This document shows positions 24,727 through 33,603 of a DNA stretch of 64,000 nt, in pieces. The stretch is taken from assembly GCA_052034585.1 (NCBI GenBank), contig JBPOIJ010000057.1, positions 186,001-250,000 of the forward strand, written 5' to 3'. Under the pieces are notes generated by a model that saw nothing but the letters and a program-made list of their open reading frames with translations, was not told where the DNA came from and made no database searches. How positions within the stretch are numbered: the first letter of the stretch is position 1; each line of letters begins with the position of its first letter. The position numbers and the translations under genes are program-made. The DNA comes from Xiheimicrobium sp052034585 (GTDB lineage: Bacteria > Myxococcota > Myxococcia > Myxococcales > Myxococcaceae).

Positions 24727-27356
24727 CGCCAGCGGCTCCGGTCACCCTTCAGCTTGCCGACGCTCATCGCCTTCGCGGCCGGAGAGTCCTTCATCGGCAG
24801 CGTCATGCGCCGAACGCCATCGAACGCCTCGAGCGCCCCCGCCACCGCGCCCGCCGTCGGCACCAGCCCGATCTCCCCAACGCCCTTCGCGCCGAACGGC
24901 CCTTCAGGCTCTGGATCTTCGATGAGCTTCACCTCGACGACCGGCATGTCTCTCGCGCGCAGCACGCCGATGTCGCGCAGCTTCGAGGTCACCGGCATGC
25001 CGTTCTCGCACGGCAGCTCCTCGGTCAGCGCGTACCCGAGGCCCATGTGCACCGCGCCCTCGACCTGCCCCTCGCACGACTGTGGATTCACCGCGCGCCC
25101 GACGTCGTGCGCGGCCACCACCTTCTCCACCTTCCCGTTCGCGTCGAGGACCACGACCTGCGTCGCCCAGCCGAAGGTCGTGTGCGTCTTGATCTTCGGC
25201 ACCTTCGCGCCGAGCGCGGTCGTGTCGTTGATCACCACGTCGCCTTCGTAGATCCGACCTTGGAGCTGCTCGAGCCCGAAGCCCAGCTGCAGATCCGCCT
25301 TCAGCTTTTTCGCCGCCGCCACCACCGCGTTCCCCGCGAAGAGCGTCGCCCGCGAGCCCGTGGTCTGCCCGACGCCGAGCGAGAAGGTGCTGTCCACCTT
25401 CGGCACGAACACCTTCGTCTTGAGCCCAGTGATCTCCGCCGCGAACTGCTGGCAGATGGTGAGCAGGCCTTGGCCCATCTCGGTGTAGCCGTTGTAGAGC
25501 GAGACGGTGCCGTCCTTCTCGACGACGAGCCGGCACTTGCCCCACTCCGCGACGCCGTTGCCGATGCCCGAGTTCTTCACCCCACAGCCGATGCCCACCG
25601 CCTTGCCCGCGCGCTTCGCGGCGTAGAACGCGTCCTTCACCGCCTCGAGGGTGCGCCGAATGCCGACGGACTTTTCGAGCACTTGACCCGTCGAGAAGAC
25701 GTCGCCGACGTCGAGCAGGTTTCGCTCCCGCATCTGGTACGCGTCGAGGCCGCACTTCTTCGCGAGCGCGTCCATGCAGCCCTCCATCGCGAAGGACGCC
25801 TGGTTCGCGCCGAAGCCACGCATCGCGCCGCAGGGAGGATTGTTCGTGTACGCCGCGACCGCCTCGACGTCGACGTTCGGCACCTTGTACGGCCCGCACG
25901 AGTGGCCCGCCGCGCGCTCGAGCACCTTGCCGCCGACGGACGCATACGCGCCGGAGTCTCCCACCATGCGCGCCTTCACCGCGGTGAGCCGGCCTTCCGC
26001 GTCACAGCCAACCGAATACTCGAGCCGAATCGGGTGACGCTTCGGGTGCATGCGCACCGACTCTTCGCGCGTCAGCTTCACCATCACCGGCCGCTTCGTC
26101 AGGTGCGCCAGCAGCGCCGCGTGCGCCTGCACCGACATGTCTTCCTTGCCGCCAAACGCGCCGCCGTTCGGCACCAACTCCACCGCGACCTGATCAACCG
26201 ACAGCCCGAGGAAGCTCGCGACCTGCCGTTGATCATCGAAGATGCCCTGGCCTTGCGTGTACAGCTTGAGGCCGTTCGCGGTCGGCTCGGCGAGCGCGCA
26301 CTCCGGCTCGAGGAAGAGGTGTTCGATGCGCTGGGTCTGCCAGGTCCCGCGCACCACGTGAGCGCTCTTCGCCAGCGCCTCGTCGACGTCGTCGCCGCGT
26401 CGAATCACCGAGCGGCTCAGCACGTTGTCGTGCACCGGGTTCACCCGGCGAGCACCGGGAGCGATCGACTCATCGGGTGACAGCGTGGGCTCCAACACCT
26501 CGAGGTCCACCTTCACCAACGCCGCAGCCTGGCGCGCCGTCGCCTCGTCATCAGCCGCGACCACCGCCAACACGTCACCGACGTACCGTGTCTCTTCACC
26601 GACGGCGACGAGGCCCGGCCAGTCCGCGTAGAGGAGGCCGTACCAACGCTGTCCAGGCACCTCCGCCGCCGTCGCCACCGACCGAACACCCGACAGCGCC
26701 TTCGCCGCGCTCACGTCGATGCCCTTCACCTTCGCGCGTGGGTGCTGCGAGTAGACGAGCGCGCCGTGCAGCATGCCGTCTCGCACGAGGTCGGCCACGT
26801 AGGGTCGATCGCCGAGCACCGTCTCGAGGCCCCGATAGCGAGGGAGCGACGCGCCGACCCCGCCCGTCTCGAGCAGGTCGGGCAACGCCTCTCCGGCGCG
26901 CGCCTTCGCATACGCCTCCACGGCGTCGACGACCTTCACGTAGCCGGTGCAGCGACAGAGGTGCGCGTCGAGGGCGGTCGCGATCTCCGGCTTCGTCGGA
27001 CGCGGCGTCTTGTCGACGAGGTGCTTCGTCTTGAGCGCGATGCCAGGAATGCAGAAGCCGCACTGGAGCCCGGCGGTGTGCACGAACGCGTGGGCCAGCA
27101 GCGCGCGCTCGTCGGGGGCGACGCCTTCCAGGGTGACGATTCGTTTCCCCTCGCACGCGGTGGTCGCGATGGCGCAAGTCGTCTTCGCTTGCCCGTCGAC
27201 GATGGCGAGGCAACACCCGCACTGGCCCTGAGGCGCGCAGCCATCTTTCAAGGAGTGCAGGCCACAGCGCTCGCGCAACGTCTCGAGCAGCGTCTCGCGC
27301 TCACGAACCTCGAGGCGCTTCGGAATCCCATTCACCGTGAGGGTGACGGTCGGCAT
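24723..27356 (-). CDS. Fused 2Fe-2S / molybdopterin hydroxylase, selenium-dependent xanthine dehydrogenase type
   Basis: The protein has 877 residues from ATG 27356. Residues 1-155 carry two 2Fe-2S domains: Cys40, 46 and 49 with Cys61, then Cys99, 102, 134 and 136. Residues from about 170 form the molybdopterin subunit: GQGIFDDQ, GGAFGGKED, the arginine loop CGAMRGFGANQ, EMGQGL, and the catalytic Glu in KGVGEIGL near residue 828. Fusion of FeS and Mo parts without an FAD domain is typical of the selenium-dependent xanthine dehydrogenase family, which hydroxylates purines. No FAD subunit gene lies nearby, so electrons must leave by another partner, possibly the adjacent YgfK-like protein (inference). 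XdhC and MocA-type maturation genes are in the same locus. Confidence 0.9.
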   Translation of the reverse strand: MPTVTLTVNGIPKRLEVRERETLLETLRERCGLHSLKDGCAPQGQCGCCLAIVDGQAKTTCAIATTACEGKRIVTLEGVAPDERALLAHAFVHTAGLQCGFCIPGIALKTKHLVDKTPRPTKPEIATALDAHLCRCTGYVKVVDAVEAYAKARAGEALPDLLETGGVGASLPRYRGLETVLGDRPYVADLVRDGMLHGALVYSQHPRAKVKGIDVSAAKALSGVRSVATAAEVPGQRWYGLLYADWPGLVAVGEETRYVGDVLAVVAADDEATARQAAALVKVDLEVLEPTLSPDESIAPGARRVNPVHDNVLSRSVIRRGDDVDEALAKSAHVVRGTWQTQRIEHLFLEPECALAEPTANGLKLYTQGQGIFDDQRQVASFLGLSVDQVAVELVPNGGAFGGKEDMSVQAHAALLAHLTKRPVMVKLTREESVRMHPKRHPIRLEYSVGCDAEGRLTAVKARMVGDSGAYASVGGKVLERAAGHSCGPYKVPNVDVEAVAAYTNNPPCGAMRGFGANQASFAMEGCMDALAKKCGLDAYQMRERNLLDVGDVFSTGQVLEKSVGIRRTLEAVKDAFYAAKRAGKAVGIGCGVKNSGIGNGVAEWGKCRLVVEKDGTVSLYNGYTEMGQGLLTICQQFAAEITGLKTKVFVPKVDSTFSLGVGQTTGSRATLFAGNAVVAAAKKLKADLQLGFGLEQLQGRIYEGDVVINDTTALGAKVPKIKTHTTFGWATQVVVLDANGKVEKVVAAHDVGRAVNPQSCEGQVEGAVHMGLGYALTEELPCENGMPVTSKLRDIGVLRARDMPVVEVKLIEDPEPEGPFGAKGVGEIGLVPTAGAVAGALEAFDGVRRMTLPMKDSPAAKAMSVGKLKGDRSRWR

Positions 27357-27364
27357 GGAGCACC

Positions 27365-29251
27365 TCAGGCATTCACGTAGTTGACCGGCCCCGCGAGCAC
27401 CGCGTCTCGGAGCCACCGCAAGATGTGGAAGTAGGTCAGGTCGATCTCGAGACCGTCGGGGGCTTCACCGCTCGGCGCGTCGACGTCCTTCAGCTCGAGC
27501 GAGAACCCGGCGCCGACGAAGCGCGAGCCTGAGAGCGTGAACTCCTGGCCCTTGAAGCGACCGTGTGCGGTGCCGTCTCGCTCGAGAAAGACGCCATCGC
27601 CCTTGGGCAGTCGATTCCACGTCTCCTTCGTGCCGAAGAAGCGCGGCTTGAGCGCATAGGGCCCGCCATCTTCCGGACAGAAGACGTCGCAGTTCCCGCA
27701 CTCGTTGCAGAAGTCTGCGTACGTCGCGAGCTGGTGCTTCTTCGCGATGACGAGCGGGTCGGCTGCGACCGTGCTCCACTGTCCCGTGCGTCGCGTCACC
27801 TTCGCCACCGGCAGCGTCACCGCCGGCAACACGTAGGTGAAGTTCGCGTGGTTGGGGCACACCGGCACGCACTTGTCGCAGGTGAGGCAGTCGAAGAGCA
27901 CGAGCGTCGAGCCCACCTTGTTCGGCGGCCGCGAGTTCGTGTTCGCGTGGTAGCGCGGGTTCTTCTCGAGGGTGGCGACGTAGCGCCGGGTGTTCTCGAG
28001 CCGCGCGCGATCGAGGTCGGCGATGCCCGCGGTCTTGGTGACGAACTCGTCGAGGGTCTTCGCGCCAACCGCGTCCATGCGCGTGCCGAGCTCTTGGAAG
28101 TACGTCGCGAGCCGCCCGTAGCCGCCTGGCCGGAGCAAGTCGGTACACACCGTCACTGGCTTGAGCCCGAGCGCGACCGCGTCGGCGAAGTTGTGCCGCT
28201 CGATGCCGGCCGAGAACGAGATGGGCAGCCGGTCGCCGAACACCTCGCGGAAGCGCTTCACCAGCGTCATCGCCAGCACGTGGAGCGGCTGGCCCGAGAG
28301 GTACGCCGACTTCTCGCTCTTCGGCAGGAAGTCGCCCTCGTTCTCCACCACCAGCGTGTTCGAGAACTTCACGCCGAGACCGCGGCCGGCCTTCCTGGCG
28401 ACGTCTTCGAGATCGCTGATCAGCTCGACTGCCTGATCGAACGTCGGATCATTCGCGAACGCCGCGTCGGGGATCCGGTAGCGGTAGCCGAGCGCGTCGT
28501 TGAGCAGCCGGCGCGCCTCGGTGGGTCCGTTCAGCGTCGGGTTCAGCTTCACCACGCAGTGCAGCCCGACGTCTTCCATCAGGTGGCGGGTGATGCCGCC
28601 GATCTCCTCGGGCGGGCAGCCATGAAACGTCGAGAGCGTGAGGGTGTCCGAGATGCGCGGTCTGAACGGCAGGTCGCGATACGGCGCGGGCACGAGGGGA
28701 CGCAGCCGCTCGATGATTGGCGACGCGTCGAGCATGCCATGGAGGAACGCCTGCACCCGCTCGTGCCGAATGCCCTTCAAGTCGTAGCCGACACTCAGGT
28801 CGAAGACGAACGGCTCGAAGCCGGGGTCGAGGCCGAGCTTCCCCGAGGCGATGAGCACCTCGAGCGCCATCGACGCCTTCACGTATTCCTCGAGCGACTG
28901 CTCGAGCTTGAGCTCCTGCGACCACTCCACGTTGAAGCCCACCGTGCGCGCGTCGATGCACGGCCGCGGAATCGCCAGCTCATCGAGGAGCTGCACCGTC
29001 TTCAGCTCGAAGATGCGGCAGCCACCGAGGTACCCGAGCACGATGTTCTGCGCGAGCTGGGTGTGCGGGCCGGCGGCCGGTCCCAAGGGCGTCGCGACTC
29101 GGTGGCCGTTGAGCCAGGTCGACCAGTCACGCCCACCCGCTCCACGAACGAGCTTCGCGCGAGGCAAGTCCAACACCGGGCCCGGACCGTCGAGCTCCCG
29201 GAGGAGCCGGCTCAACAACCGATCGAGTGGAAACGGTGTCAGGTGCGCCAT
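27365..29251 (-). CDS. ygfK: YgfK-like iron-sulfur oxidoreductase, short form
   Basis: The protein has 628 residues from ATG 29251. Residues up to about 430 form a dihydropyrimidine/dihydroorotate-dehydrogenase-like barrel (GYLGGCRIFELKTVQ, STFHGCPPEEIGGI, VVKLNPTLNGPTEARR, GVKFSNTLVVEN). Two 4Fe-4S clusters are near the C-terminus: CLTCDKCVPVCP (about 455-466) and CNECGNCDVFCP (about 513-524). E. coli YgfK is about 1030 residues and also carries an FAD/NAD(P) module; that module is not visible here. YgfK was once called a putative selenate reductase subunit and is now associated with purine-ring reduction. It lies between the hydroxylase and a PLP enzyme and overlaps the latter's stop by one base. 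Confidence 0.88.
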   Translation of the reverse strand: MAHLTPFPLDRLLSRLLRELDGPGPVLDLPRAKLVRGAGGRDWSTWLNGHRVATPLGPAAGPHTQLAQNIVLGYLGGCRIFELKTVQLLDELAIPRPCIDARTVGFNVEWSQELKLEQSLEEYVKASMALEVLIASGKLGLDPGFEPFVFDLSVGYDLKGIRHERVQAFLHGMLDASPIIERLRPLVPAPYRDLPFRPRISDTLTLSTFHGCPPEEIGGITRHLMEDVGLHCVVKLNPTLNGPTEARRLLNDALGYRYRIPDAAFANDPTFDQAVELISDLEDVARKAGRGLGVKFSNTLVVENEGDFLPKSEKSAYLSGQPLHVLAMTLVKRFREVFGDRLPISFSAGIERHNFADAVALGLKPVTVCTDLLRPGGYGRLATYFQELGTRMDAVGAKTLDEFVTKTAGIADLDRARLENTRRYVATLEKNPRYHANTNSRPPNKVGSTLVLFDCLTCDKCVPVCPNHANFTYVLPAVTLPVAKVTRRTGQWSTVAADPLVIAKKHQLATYADFCNECGNCDVFCPEDGGPYALKPRFFGTKETWNRLPKGDGVFLERDGTAHGRFKGQEFTLSGSRFVGAGFSLELKDVDAPSGEAPDGLEIDLTYFHILRWLRDAVLAGPVNYVNA

Positions 29252-30705
29252 CACATGCTCGCCAACACGCCGGTGCGCGAATTGAACGCGTCGATGAGCG
29301 CGTCCCACCCACGCGCTTCCTCGTAGCGCTCGTCCCAGAAGGCCGGGTCCCAGAGCGCGCGCAGCTCCTCGCTCGTCTTCCCCTGCTGCTCGACCCAGGT
29401 GAAGTACTTGAGGTGATGGAGCGCCTTGCGATCGCGATAGCCCAGCTCCTTGAGGAAGTCGGTCTTCGCGCCGTGGAGTCGGCGATCGAGATCGCGCGCC
29501 GCGTCCACCTCGCCGTACGAGCCACGTTCGGTGCGCAGCTCCTCGAGCCGCGACGAATACAGCGCCTCGGAGTCGGTGAAGACGGTCAGCACCACGTCGT
29601 CAGCTCCGAGCTCGTAGTAGCGCGCGAGCTTGATCGACGAGAGCAGGTTGCAGATGCCCGAGATGCCGAGGAGCGGCAACTGCTTCACCACCGCGGCGTC
29701 GACGCCCTGCTTGCTCAGCCACGCCTGCCCCGCGGGCTCGTTGAAGAGCCGCAGGATGCGCATGGTGTCTTCGTCGTCGATGGCCACCACCGCGTCGGTG
29801 TTCCGCACGTTGTGGATCCACGGCACGTGCTTGTCGCCGATGCCCTCGATGCGGTGCTCACCAAAGCCGTTCGAGTACAGCGTCGGGCACTGCAGCGCCT
29901 CGACCGCGCCGATGAGCACGCCCGGGTACTTCTTCTTGAGGAAGTCGCCCGCCCCGATGGTGCCTGCCGAGCCAGTCGCCGAGAGGAAACCTGCCAGCCG
30001 GCCACGCGGGCCCTTCACCTTCTCGAACACCTCCGCGAGCGCTGGCCCGGTGACGTGGAAGTGCCACGATGGGTTTCCGAACTCTTCGAACTGGTTGAAG
30101 ATGACGTCGTTCGGGCGGGTGCGGCGGATCTCCCAGCACTTGTCGTAGATCTCCTTCACGTTGCTCTCGGTGCCGGGCGTGGCGATGACCTCGGCGCCGA
30201 TCTGCTTGAGCCACTCGAAGCGCTCCCGACTCATGCCCTCGGGGAGAATCGCGACGGCGGTGGTGCCGAGCAGCGCACAGTCGAACGCGCCGCCGCGGCA
30301 ATAGTTCCCCGTCGAGGGCCAGACCGCCTTCTGCGACGTCGGATCGAACGCACCGGTGATCAGCCGCGGCACGAGACAGCCGAACGCAGCGCCGACCTTG
30401 TGCGCCCCCGTCGGGAAGTACTTGCCGACGAGCCCGATGATCCGCGCGTCGACGCCGGTGATCGCCTTGGGGATCTCGAAGGCGTTCACGTCTCCATACA
30501 GCCCGCTCGCGACGTCGTTCTTCCACGAGATGCGGAACAGGTTGAGCGGGTCGACGTCCCACAGGCCGATCTTCGGCAGCCGCGCCTTCACCTTCGAGGG
30601 GATCGCCGATGGGTCTCGCATCTGCGCCAAGGTAGGGATGATCACCTTGCGCTCACGGCAGAGCTTCGCCGCGCGCTCCAACACCGCCTCGTTGAGCTTC
30701 GTCAT
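29251..30705 (-). CDS. Fold-type II PLP-dependent enzyme of the purine locus
   Basis: The protein has 484 residues. Fold-type II features are the PLP lysine in FPTGAHKVGAAFG (Lys103), the substrate loop PSTGNYCRGG (130-139) and the phosphate-binding loop SATGSAGTIG (242-251). It is longer than cysteine synthase or YgeX (about 400 residues), with extensions at both ends, and the lysine motif is not that of YgeX (diaminopropionate ammonia-lyase). Position suggests a lyase acting on a diamino or carbamoyl-amino acid from ring opening, but the substrate is unknown. It is the first gene of the leftward half of the locus and has its own TATGGT promoter-like element. Confidence 0.82.
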   Translation of the reverse strand: MTKLNEAVLERAAKLCRERKVIIPTLAQMRDPSAIPSKVKARLPKIGLWDVDPLNLFRISWKNDVASGLYGDVNAFEIPKAITGVDARIIGLVGKYFPTGAHKVGAAFGCLVPRLITGAFDPTSQKAVWPSTGNYCRGGAFDCALLGTTAVAILPEGMSRERFEWLKQIGAEVIATPGTESNVKEIYDKCWEIRRTRPNDVIFNQFEEFGNPSWHFHVTGPALAEVFEKVKGPRGRLAGFLSATGSAGTIGAGDFLKKKYPGVLIGAVEALQCPTLYSNGFGEHRIEGIGDKHVPWIHNVRNTDAVVAIDDEDTMRILRLFNEPAGQAWLSKQGVDAAVVKQLPLLGISGICNLLSSIKLARYYELGADDVVLTVFTDSEALYSSRLEELRTERGSYGEVDAARDLDRRLHGAKTDFLKELGYRDRKALHHLKYFTWVEQQGKTSEELRALWDPAFWDERYEEARGWDALIDAFNSRTGVLASM

Positions 30706-30711
30706 GCGGAG

Positions 30712-30717
30712 ACCATA
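30712..30717 (-). promoter_or_regulatory. Candidate -10 for the leftward purine operon
   Basis: TATGGT ends 6 bases before the ATG at 30705. No ribosome binding site lies between, so the transcript is probably leaderless. The palindrome at 30753-30764 is about 36 bases further upstream, where a regulator could act. Confidence 0.42.
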
Positions 30718-30752
30718 CAGATTCGGACTCGGTGGATCTCTCTTCGCGTTCC

Positions 30753-30764
30753 TGATCTAGATCA
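30753..30764. promoter_or_regulatory. Perfect 12-bp palindrome, candidate operator
   Basis: TGATCTAGATCA is an exact inverted repeat in the middle of the 106-base region between two divergent PLP-enzyme genes. It is AT-rich in a GC-rich background, and its position suits a regulator controlling both halves of the purine locus. No regulator gene was recognised in the locus, so the binding protein is unknown. Confidence 0.4.
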
Positions 30765-30811
30765 TTCGCAGGAGGCGACAGCTGACGGGCTTCGTCGGCT
30801 GGGCGACCATC

Positions 30812-32029
30812 GTGAGCATGTTCTTCTGGCGCTGCACCGACTGTCGACGGGAGTACGGACGCGACGCAGTCCACACGTTGTGTCCGAGCTGCGGCGCGCA
30901 GTATCGCCCCGGGATTCCGCTCGTCGGCGTGCTCGAGGCGGTGTTCGACGTCGAGCGGGTGAGGCCGAAGCTCGATCGCGCTCGGCCCGACTGGGGCCTG
31001 CTCTCGGCGGTGGAGCCGCAGTTCTTTCCCAGCCTCGTCGTCGGTCGAACGCCGCTCGTGCCGGCGCGTCGGCTCGGCGAGTCGCTCGGAGTGCCCAAGC
31101 TCTGGGTGAAGAACGACGGGCAGAACCCTTCCGGCTCGCTGAAGGATCGCGCCTCGTTCCTCGTCGTGGCCGAAGCCCTCCGCACCGGCGCACGCCGAGT
31201 CGTCTGTGCCTCGACGGGCAATGCAGCCTCGGCGTTGGCGGCGGTCTGCGCGTCGGCCGGCATCGAGGCCCTCATCTTCGTCCCCGAGAAGGCGCCGCGG
31301 GCGAAGCTGGTGCAGATGGTGCTCGCGGGCGCGCGCGTCGTTCCCGTGCAGGGCACCTACGACGACGCGTTTCGCCTCTCGCTCGAGTTCACCCAGAAGC
31401 GCGGCGGGCTCAACCGCAACACCGGCTACAACCCGCTCACCATCGAGGGAAAGAAGACGGTCTCCCTGGAGATCGCCGAGCAGCTCGGGCTGCGGGCGCC
31501 CGACGCGGTCTTCGTCTCGGCTGGCGACGGGGTGATCCTCGCGGGAGTGCACAAGGGCTTCGCTGATCTCTACCGCGTCGGGTTGATCGATCAGCTGCCG
31601 CGGCTGTTCGCGATCCAGGCGGAGACGAGCGACGCGATTCACCGCTACGTCGAGACCGGCGTGTACTCCGACGCGGCCGATCCACGCACCGTGGCCGATT
31701 CCATCTCGGTGTCGTGCCCGAGCAACGCGCACTGGGCCCGCCGCGCCGTCATCGAGACGAAGGGGAAGACCGTCACCGTCACCGACGCCGAGATCCTCGA
31801 CGCCCAGGCGACCTTGCTCTCGCAGACCGGCGTCTTCTCGGAGCCAGCAGGAGCGACGGCGCTCGCCGGCCTCACCAAGCTCCAGCGGTCGAGCCAGCCG
31901 TTGCCGCGTGACGCCGAAGTGGTGGTGCTCGCGACGGGTCACGGGCTCAAGGACGTCGACGCTCCGCTCGCCCGCGTTCGAATTCCGCCGGCCATTCCTC
32001 CGACGCTCGACGCGGTGCAGGTGCCGTGA
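30812..32029 (+). CDS. Threonine-synthase-like PLP enzyme with zinc ribbon
   Basis: The protein has 405 residues. The start is GTG 30812 or ATG 30818. An N-terminal zinc-ribbon-like motif (Cys8, Cys11, Cys24, Cys27) precedes a fold-type II PLP domain with Lys111 in NPSGSLKDRAS, the substrate loop ASTGNAASA and the loop VSAGDGV. This matches threonine synthase and related lyases, but here it starts an operon with XdhC and MocA-type genes and no threonine-pathway genes. Myxobacteria would need threonine synthase elsewhere, so a catabolic lyase role is plausible. Its stop overlaps the GTG of the xdhC-type gene (GTGA). Confidence 0.8.
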   Translation: MSMFFWRCTDCRREYGRDAVHTLCPSCGAQYRPGIPLVGVLEAVFDVERVRPKLDRARPDWGLLSAVEPQFFPSLVVGRTPLVPARRLGESLGVPKLWVKNDGQNPSGSLKDRASFLVVAEALRTGARRVVCASTGNAASALAAVCASAGIEALIFVPEKAPRAKLVQMVLAGARVVPVQGTYDDAFRLSLEFTQKRGGLNRNTGYNPLTIEGKKTVSLEIAEQLGLRAPDAVFVSAGDGVILAGVHKGFADLYRVGLIDQLPRLFAIQAETSDAIHRYVETGVYSDAADPRTVADSISVSCPSNAHWARRAVIETKGKTVTVTDAEILDAQATLLSQTGVFSEPAGATALAGLTKLQRSSQPLPRDAEVVVLATGHGLKDVDAPLARVRIPPAIPPTLDAVQVP

Positions 32030-32934
32030 ACGAGCTCGCGGCCATTCTCCTCGCGGCCCGACGCGCCTGGGCATCGAAGGAGACGCCGGTGTTGGCGACC
32101 ATCGTGGCGACGCGCGGCTCGTCGTACCGGAAACCGGGCGCACGAATGCTGGTGACGAGCGCAGGCTGGCAGGCCGGGAGCATCTCGGGCGGCTGTCTCG
32201 AGGCCGACCTCGTGCGCAAGGCGAGCTGGCTCGTGTCGCAGGGCGTTCCGACGCTCAAGACCTACGACACCTCCGTCGACGGAGAGGTGGCGCTCGGCTG
32301 TGGCGGCGAGGTCGACGTGTTCGTCGAGCCGTTCCTCGAAGCCTCGCGCACGACGGCCGCCCTCATCGAGGTGGTGGAGCGACGACGGTCGGCGTCACTC
32401 GAGCTCGCGCTCCCCGACGGCCGGCGATGGACGCAGGCGCTCTCACCCTCGCCACGGCTGATCATCGGCGGCGCCGGACATGACGCGCTCCCGGTGTGCA
32501 CGATGGCGCAGACGCTCGGCTGGGACGTGCACGTCGTCGACTGGCGCCAGAACGTGCTGGGCGGGTTCCCGGGAGCCACGACGCACCTCCTCTCCTCCGA
32601 GCGGTTCGAGGCGCTCCCGTTCGAGGCTGGCTGTGCCGTGGTGGTGATGTCGCACCACCTCCTCTACGACACCCGGTTCGTCGAGGCGTGCCTGCGCTCC
32701 GAGCTCCCGCGCTACGTCGGACTGCTCGGGCCGAAGAAGCGTGCCGCCGAGGTGCTCGAGGCGATTCCGGCGCGGCTGTCTCGTGAACGACTCCACGCCC
32801 CAGTCGGGCTCGCGCTCGGAGGAGAAGGACCCGCCGCGGTGGCGCTCTCCATCCTCTCCGAAGTCCACGCGGTGCTCCACGCCGCGCCCGCCATTCCGCT
32901 CGCGCGACTTCACCCCGACACACCGAGACCATGA
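32026..32934 (+). CDS. XdhC-family molybdenum cofactor maturation protein
   Basis: The protein has 302 residues. The N-terminal XdhC/CoxI block contains VLATIVATRGSSYRKPGARM and GSISGGCLEADL, with VALGCGGEVDVFVEP next. The C-terminal Rossmann-like domain starts with PRLIIGGAGHDALPV. XdhC proteins bind the molybdenum cofactor, help its sulfuration (or selenium equivalent) and load xanthine dehydrogenase-type enzymes. The client is most likely the fused hydroxylase at 24723-27356. The gene overlaps both neighbours by four bases, so three genes form one translationally coupled unit. YqeB plays the matching role in E. coli purine loci. Confidence 0.92.
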   Translation: MNELAAILLAARRAWASKETPVLATIVATRGSSYRKPGARMLVTSAGWQAGSISGGCLEADLVRKASWLVSQGVPTLKTYDTSVDGEVALGCGGEVDVFVEPFLEASRTTAALIEVVERRRSASLELALPDGRRWTQALSPSPRLIIGGAGHDALPVCTMAQTLGWDVHVVDWRQNVLGGFPGATTHLLSSERFEALPFEAGCAVVVMSHHLLYDTRFVEACLRSELPRYVGLLGPKKRAAEVLEAIPARLSRERLHAPVGLALGGEGPAAVALSILSEVHAVLHAAPAIPLARLHPDTPRP

Positions 32935-33494
32935 CCGCCGCGCTCGTCCTCGCCGCCGGAGCCTCGACTCGGCTGGGCTCTCCCAAGCAGCTCGTTCGGC
33001 TCGACGGAGAACCGCTCGTGCATCGCGCGGCACGCTTGGCGCTCGAGGCTGGCTGTTCGCTGGCCATCGTCGTCGAGGGCGCAGTCCCACTCCGAGAAGC
33101 GCTCGGCTCCCTGACGGTCGAGCTCGTCCATTGCGACGACTGGGCCATCGGCATGGGCGCCTCGATTCGTCGTGGCATGGAGGCGCTCGGTGAGCGCGCG
33201 GACTCCGTCCTCGTGCTCCTGGTCGATCAGCATCGACTCGTCGCCGACGACCTTCGAACGCTGATCGACACGCATGGTTCGGTCGTCGCGACCGAACACG
33301 CCGATGGCCCTGGCGTCCCCGCACGGTTCTCGGGCGCCAGACTCGAGGTGCTGCGCACGGTGCCACCTGCGGAGGGAGCCCGCGCCTGGCTCCGTCGCCA
33401 TGCGAGTGAGGTCGTGACGGTGCGACTCCCCCGTGCCGCCTCCGACCTCGACGAGCCAGGCGAGCTCGACGCGCTCGGCAGGTCGCCTCGGTGA
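32931..33494 (+). CDS. MocA/MobA-like molybdenum cofactor nucleotidyltransferase
   Basis: The protein has 187 residues. The nucleotide-binding signature LAAGASTRLGSPKQL begins at residue 7, and later blocks are DDWAIGMGASIRRG and DQHRLVADDL. MocA transfers CMP to molybdopterin to make MCD, the cofactor of the xanthine dehydrogenase family, while MobA makes the GMP form. Company with XdhC and a hydroxylase favours the MocA role; YgfJ is the E. coli counterpart. Its ATG overlaps the xdhC-type stop. Confidence 0.88.
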   Translation: MTAALVLAAGASTRLGSPKQLVRLDGEPLVHRAARLALEAGCSLAIVVEGAVPLREALGSLTVELVHCDDWAIGMGASIRRGMEALGERADSVLVLLVDQHRLVADDLRTLIDTHGSVVATEHADGPGVPARFSGARLEVLRTVPPAEGARAWLRRHASEVVTVRLPRAASDLDEPGELDALGRSPR

Positions 33495-33603
33495 ACACCG
33501 TTCGCAGCTCCGTCGGAGCGCTCGGCTCCACGCCGTTCAGTACGCGGAACGCTCTCTTTCCGAGTTCGAATTCGCCTCACCCTCGACGAAAGTGGCTCTC
33601 GCG

